The notes under the pieces are model-generated. The model had not been told where the DNA came from, did not search any database, and saw only the letters and a program-made list of their open reading frames with translations. From Cyanobacteria bacterium UBA1221 (lineage in GTDB: Bacteria > Cyanobacteriota > Vampirovibrionia > Gastranaerophilales > Gastranaerophilaceae), in assembly GCA_002309425.1 (NCBI GenBank), contig DBXD01000014.1, positions 50,270 to 65,709 of the forward strand: 15,440 nucleotides of DNA, written 5' to 3'. Positions 11,679-15,440 of the stretch are shown here, piece after piece (within the stretch, counting starts at the first letter, position 1; the number at the start of each line of letters is the position of its first letter). The position numbers and the translations under genes were made by a program.

Positions 11679-14032
11679 TGTTTAAAACTCTTAAATCGAA
11701 AATACTCGCTATTGCAATTGCCGTTTTGGCAGTTATAACAGTTGTTTTTATGGCATACGCATATGCCTTTGAATCCAGAACAAAACCTTTGGTAATGGAT
11801 TATTATTCCGGATATATTGAAGTTTTCAAAGACGAAATTAACAATGATATTATAAAAATTGAAAATAATTCAAAAGATTTGGCACTTATTGGGAATTTGT
11901 TTTATAAAACAGACAAAAACCTTGATTTAACAAAAGAAGTTATAAAAAAGATTTATGATAATTATCCGGATTCTTTAGGTGGTGGGATATGGTTTGAGCC
12001 GTATGTAATTGATAAATCGAGAAAAAGACTTTGTGTATATGCATATCGAAATGCCGAAGGAAACGTTGTTACTGATGAAAGTTTTAACAGCGAAGAGTAC
12101 AATTACTTAAATCAAAACTGGTATAAAGAAATTTTTTCTCAAATAAAAGAAAAAAAAGTAGATGTTGCATGGTCACTTCCTTATTACGAGGACCAGGGGA
12201 GTTATACTCTTATGATTACCGCAGGTTCCGGAATTTATGATGAACGGGGTAATTTAATCGGAATTTCTACTGTTGACTGGCAAATAAGTTCTATTGAAGA
12301 AGAGCTGCGTAAAATGAGTTTTGTTTCAAAAATAAATTCTCAGTCATCTTTCTCAAGCGGGAAGTATATCAAAAATCATTTTGCTTTGTTCGCTAACCGT
12401 AAGGATGATTATGTAATTGTAACAACAGATCCTTATTTGGATAATAAATCTTTAATCGGAAAAAAATTAGAAAACATTCCGTGGTATCGTGAGGATCTTA
12501 TAGATGTAGGAATGCCGAATAAAACTCCTTTTTTACATTATCAAAACAAAGACTATATTCCATATGTTAAAAATTTTGACAACGGGATGACTTTAATAGT
12601 TTGCCTTCCGAGATTGGAGATGTTTTATGCACTGGCTCATACTCTCAGAATAATGATACTGACTTTACTTTCGTTGGGAATATTAATTCCAGCGTTATTG
12701 TATTTAAGTTTAAACAGATACGTTATGAAGCCGATAAACATATTGACAAATATTGCTAATAAAATCGGAAAAGGTGAAGATGTAAGTATTAAAATTGAAA
12801 AGCCAAAAGAGTTTGCACAGCTTGCATCAACCTATAACAAAATGACAGAAAATATAAAAACAATTACAAAAGAAAGAGCAAAAATAAATTCGGAACTTTC
12901 AATTGCGAAAACGATACAGGCTTCAAGTCTGCCAAACATCTTTCCGCCGTTTCCGGACAAAAAAGAGTTTGATATTTTTGCCTCAATGGAACCTGCAAAA
13001 GAAGTTGGCGGCGATTTTTACGATTTCTTTTTTATAGACGAAACAAAATTTATGTTTTTAATAGCGGATGTTTCCGGTAAAGGTGTTCCGGCGGCATTAT
13101 TTATGATGACGGTAAAGACACTTATAAATAATCTTTCTCAGGTCGGTTATACCCCTAAACAACTAATAAAAATTATAAACAACAAAATATGTGAAACAAA
13201 TAAACAAGGATTGTTTGTTACAATGCTGTCCTGTATTGTTGATACGGAAACAGGCGAAGCAAGTATTATTAATTGCGGACACAATCTTCCGTTAATAAAA
13301 AGACAAAACGGAAATTATGAATATTTGCAATTAAATCCGAATATAGTATTGGGAGTCTTTGAGGATTCTGAATTTGAAATATATGAAACCGTATTAAATC
13401 CCGGAGATATAATATATACTTATACTGACGGAGTTTCCGAGTCCGTAAACACAAATAATGAAATATACGGGGAAGAAAGGCTTCTGAGTTGTCTGAACAA
13501 TATTGAAGAAACAGATACAAATATAATTGCTCAAAAAGTTAAAGCATCAGTTCTGGAATACGCAGATAAAGCAGAACAAAGTGATGATATAACAATGCTG
13601 ATATTTAAGTATAACGGAATATCGGATAATATAAAAACCTTTAAACAGAAAGCCGTTCAGGAAAATTACAAATCCTTCTATTCTTGGCTCCACGACGCCT
13701 GTGAAGAATGGGATGTAAACGCAGACATAAGTAATAAACTTGATATGTGTGCAGAAGAAATATTTGCAAATATATCATTTTATGCATATCCTGATTCTGA
13801 AGGTCTTTTAGAAGCAGAACTAAAAAAATTCGATGATAATTTGATTTTTGAATTTCAGGATTCGGGTGTTGAATACAACCCTCTTGAAAAACCTGATCCA
13901 AATATAGATTTACCTCCTGAAGATAGACCTATAGGTGGATTAGGAATCTTTATGGTTAAACAAATTGCAGATGAAATATCTTATAAAAGAGAAAATAATA
14001 AAAATATACTGACTTTAACGTTTAAAATATAA
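11678..14032 (+). CDS. Cache-HAMP-SpoIIE phosphatase fused to an RsbW-like ATPase (partner-switching receptor)
   Basis: A 784-residue receptor. In order: membrane helix 1 (about 9-30); extracytoplasmic Cache-like sensor (about 31-320, with WFEPYVID at 105-112 and a WSLPYYEDQGSY...YDERGNLIGISTVD core at 165-200); helix 2 (about 324-345); HAMP (about 346-400); SpoIIE/PP2C phosphatase (about 425-645) with GGDFYDFF (444-451), ADVSGKGVPAAL (463-474), TYTDGVSE (581-588) and SDDITML (635-641), the metal-binding acids kept; then an HATPase_c domain (about 655-784) with the N-box EEIFAN (693-698), DSG (728-730) and GGLGIFMVK (753-761). The last domain is of the RsbW/SpoIIAB serine-kinase type. Phosphatase and kinase for the upstream STAS protein thus sit in one chain. 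Which signal is sensed, and which output is controlled, cannot be read here; no sigma factor gene is adjacent. Confidence 0.92.
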   Translation: MFKTLKSKILAIAIAVLAVITVVFMAYAYAFESRTKPLVMDYYSGYIEVFKDEINNDIIKIENNSKDLALIGNLFYKTDKNLDLTKEVIKKIYDNYPDSLGGGIWFEPYVIDKSRKRLCVYAYRNAEGNVVTDESFNSEEYNYLNQNWYKEIFSQIKEKKVDVAWSLPYYEDQGSYTLMITAGSGIYDERGNLIGISTVDWQISSIEEELRKMSFVSKINSQSSFSSGKYIKNHFALFANRKDDYVIVTTDPYLDNKSLIGKKLENIPWYREDLIDVGMPNKTPFLHYQNKDYIPYVKNFDNGMTLIVCLPRLEMFYALAHTLRIMILTLLSLGILIPALLYLSLNRYVMKPINILTNIANKIGKGEDVSIKIEKPKEFAQLASTYNKMTENIKTITKERAKINSELSIAKTIQASSLPNIFPPFPDKKEFDIFASMEPAKEVGGDFYDFFFIDETKFMFLIADVSGKGVPAALFMMTVKTLINNLSQVGYTPKQLIKIINNKICETNKQGLFVTMLSCIVDTETGEASIINCGHNLPLIKRQNGNYEYLQLNPNIVLGVFEDSEFEIYETVLNPGDIIYTYTDGVSESVNTNNEIYGEERLLSCLNNIEETDTNIIAQKVKASVLEYADKAEQSDDITMLIFKYNGISDNIKTFKQKAVQENYKSFYSWLHDACEEWDVNADISNKLDMCAEEIFANISFYAYPDSEGLLEAELKKFDDNLIFEFQDSGVEYNPLEKPDPNIDLPPEDRPIGGLGIFMVKQIADEISYKRENNKNILTLTFKI

Positions 14033-14060
14033 TCAAGAGAATTTCAGAAAGGGATAAAAT

Positions 14061-14744
14061 ATGAAAATAGATGCAATTTCTGCGTTAAAAATAACAGATA
14101 TTTCACAGCTTAATAAACTTTCTGCTTCAGAAAAGGTAGATGTGATACAGAAAAATCCTAACCTTCTTTCTGAAATAAAAACAACAATTACAAAAGCAGA
14201 TTACGCTCAAATGATGAGCCAAAGACCGCTTATAAGGTTTAGACCTTTAAAAAATTCGTTTGTAAAAAAAGGTGATAAAATTATTCTTGCAAAATCATTG
14301 GATATAGATGTTTCTGATGTTGATTCAACTATTAGAAGTATAATCGAAACAAATTTTGAGATACAAAATGCACAAACGCTTGATTATATTGAGAAATTAA
14401 AAGCTTATGTTTATCGTCACGGTAAAAAAGACGAAGTTTTAGCATTTTTAAAATATGAATTGTCAGATGTAAAAACTACATTGCAAATGCTTTATAAAAC
14501 ACTTGATTATGAAACAGGCGGACTTTGTGATTATTTCCAACGTCCTTGCCATATGATGAGTAATAAAACGCTAAAAGATATATATGAAATTATTGATGAA
14601 AGCTTAAAAAACGCAAATAATTCTAACACAATAAGTGATGAGGTGTATTATCAATCGGCAAATTGGGCGTTAAAAAGGATTTATCAAATTCAAAATGATT
14701 CAAGAGTTATCAGGGCTGCAAAATTAGCTTATAAATTATCATAA
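14061..14744 (+). CDS. Hypothetical 227-residue helical protein
   Basis: Not recognised. A soluble, mainly helical, basic-plus-acidic protein without signal peptide or membrane segment. The N-terminal 45 residues (MKIDAISALKITDISQLNKL, SASEKVDVIQKNPNLLSEIK) look like two short amphipathic helices; an arginine-rich turn (RPLIRFRPLKNSF, 55-67) and a central helical block (85-150) follow. Two cysteines, C156 and C163, flank a GGLCDYFQRPCHMM segment. The start is well supported by AAAGGG (14048-14053), 7 nt before the ATG. The gap to the phosphatase/kinase gene is only 28 nt with no terminator, so it is likely the third gene of that operon and could be an output or accessory protein; this is inference from position alone. 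Its TAA directly abuts the stop of the convergent gene. Confidence 0.75.
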   Translation: MKIDAISALKITDISQLNKLSASEKVDVIQKNPNLLSEIKTTITKADYAQMMSQRPLIRFRPLKNSFVKKGDKIILAKSLDIDVSDVDSTIRSIIETNFEIQNAQTLDYIEKLKAYVYRHGKKDEVLAFLKYELSDVKTTLQMLYKTLDYETGGLCDYFQRPCHMMSNKTLKDIYEIIDESLKNANNSNTISDEVYYQSANWALKRIYQIQNDSRVIRAAKLAYKLS

Positions 14745-15440
14745 TTATTTGATTGTTCCGCCCCATTCAATAAGAGTGAAGCCGTCACGTTTAAACGGAA
14801 TTAATTTTTGCTCTTGAATTTTGGTGTTCTTTTGCCCTTTTTTAATAATTATTTCAACCCTGTTTGAGTTATCAGGTTGCGGATTTACATATATAGGTAA
14901 GTAATTATCAACTTCTTCATTTTGCAAGAAGTTGACTCTGTAATATTTCCAATTCTTTTCCTGCATTTTTTGTGTCCAATAGCGGACAAATTCTTTTTTC
15001 TCTGCTTTAATGAATCCAATTTCATCCGCTTTTGCTGATAAGAATTTAACTATATCCTTATTTTTAACAATAAATCCTTCTTTTTTTTCAGGCAGAGTTT
15101 TTTTAGTTTGGATACCATCCCAGTATATATAAGGATATTTATTGATTTTGCAGGCTTCTTTCGAATATTCAAATCCAAATTCGTTATATGGAAGTTTTTT
15201 GCAATTTGTATATTTAGCTTGCAAATCTCTTATTGTTCCGTTAGGTTCAGCCTCTACAACCCAGCCTTTATGGTATTTAGGTATAACATTTTTATACTTA
15301 ATTGATTTATCAAGCTTAATTTCAATTCTTTGAGTCTTTTCAGGATACAGATATATGGCCGGTTTTGTCATTAATGTCGGTTTGGTCATTATACCAACCA
15401 CTAATAAAATAACGAAAATAAATAATAATCTTAAGATTAT
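14745..15440 (-). CDS. Secreted or membrane-anchored KPAIYLYPEK-domain protein, start beyond the window
   Basis: The frame is open from the right window edge (231 codons to the stop), so the true start is outside. A GTG at 15401 is an in-frame candidate, but the codons before it encode a hydrophobic stretch (ILRLLFIFVILLVVGI) that continues into MTKPTLMTKPA. This strongly suggests a signal peptide or membrane anchor that a GTG start would cut in half. The mature part opens with KPAIYLYPEKTQRIEIKL, then GWVVEAEPNGTI and PYIYWDG, and closes with KRDGFTLIEWGG. I recognise these as the marks of a conserved uncharacterised domain found in scattered bacteria (the YLYPEK start and the F-T-V/L-V/I-E-W-G-G end). 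A tryptophan- and tyrosine-rich centre (FVRYWTQKMQEKNWKYY) follows the same family. Function unknown; extracytoplasmic location is likely. Confidence 0.72.
   Translation of the reverse strand: MILRLLFIFVILLVVGIMTKPTLMTKPAIYLYPEKTQRIEIKLDKSIKYKNVIPKYHKGWVVEAEPNGTIRDLQAKYTNCKKLPYNEFGFEYSKEACKINKYPYIYWDGIQTKKTLPEKKEGFIVKNKDIVKFLSAKADEIGFIKAEKKEFVRYWTQKMQEKNWKYYRVNFLQNEEVDNYLPIYVNPQPDNSNRVEIIIKKGQKNTKIQEQKLIPFKRDGFTLIEWGGTIK

Noticed and set aside
13269..13901. Minus-strand open frames inside the phosphatase/kinase gene
   Set aside because: Antisense to clearly conserved PP2C and ATPase motifs; low-complexity translations without start signals.
15108..15333. Two plus-strand open frames opposite the KPAIYLYPEK-type gene
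   Set aside because: Hydrophobic shadows of a lysine- and tyrosine-rich gene on the other strand; no ribosome site.
534..15440. Possible alternative genetic code, since none of 20 visible stop codons is TGA
   Set aside because: All proteins are full length with the standard code and no in-frame TGA is needed inside any of them. A TAA preference is expected in AT-rich DNA.

Overview
The window reads as chromosomal DNA of an anaerobic, AT-rich, Gram-negative bacterium. By inference the best fit is a non-photosynthetic cyanobacterial relative (Melainabacteria / Gastranaerophilales type). The reasons are a low GC content by eye, LptC/LptA-type lipopolysaccharide transport proteins (so an outer membrane), a monomeric ferredoxin-fused [FeFe] hydrogenase (anaerobic fermentation) and a zinc-type L28 protein. 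No rRNA is present to settle the taxonomy, and other AT-rich anaerobic Gram-negatives remain possible. All 20 complete stop codons seen are TAA (18) or TAG (2).

Left block (1-3963, minus strand): one tightly packed transcription unit reading lptC-like, lptA-like, TPR protein, dprA, then topA (cut by the window edge). Junctions are a 1-nt overlap, 2 nt, 0 nt and 89 nt. It joins envelope biogenesis to DNA uptake/recombination and supercoiling control. It diverges at about 3964-4065 from a rightward promoter driving a small thioredoxin-fold [2Fe-2S] protein; an 11-bp perfect inverted repeat lies at the outer edges of this divergent region.

Centre (4469-8981, plus strand): an operon of two YbjQ-family proteins (the second membrane-anchored) and a membrane-anchored M48 metallopeptidase; then, each with its own sigma70-like promoter, the [FeFe] hydrogenase and the pair uppS (undecaprenyl diphosphate synthase) and rdgB (dITP/XTP pyrophosphatase, TTG start).

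Right-centre (9066-11232): mostly poorly known genes. These are a protein of four 26-residue repeats, a short SprA-related protein with an HExxH motif behind a promoter whose spacer holds a perfect 12-bp palindrome, a strong bidirectional terminator, leftward rpmB, a small secreted protein and a 40-residue single-pass membrane protein.

Right (11364-15440): a partner-switching signalling pair. A STAS anti-sigma-factor antagonist overlaps by 1 nt a 784-residue receptor that carries a Cache-like sensor, HAMP, SpoIIE/PP2C phosphatase and an RsbW-like ATPase/kinase domain in one chain. An unrecognised 227-residue protein follows and meets, stop codon to stop codon, a leftward gene for a membrane-anchored or secreted KPAIYLYPEK-type protein whose start lies beyond the window. 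No tRNA, rRNA, CRISPR array, insertion sequence or phage gene was seen, and no gene-free stretch exceeds about 150 bases.
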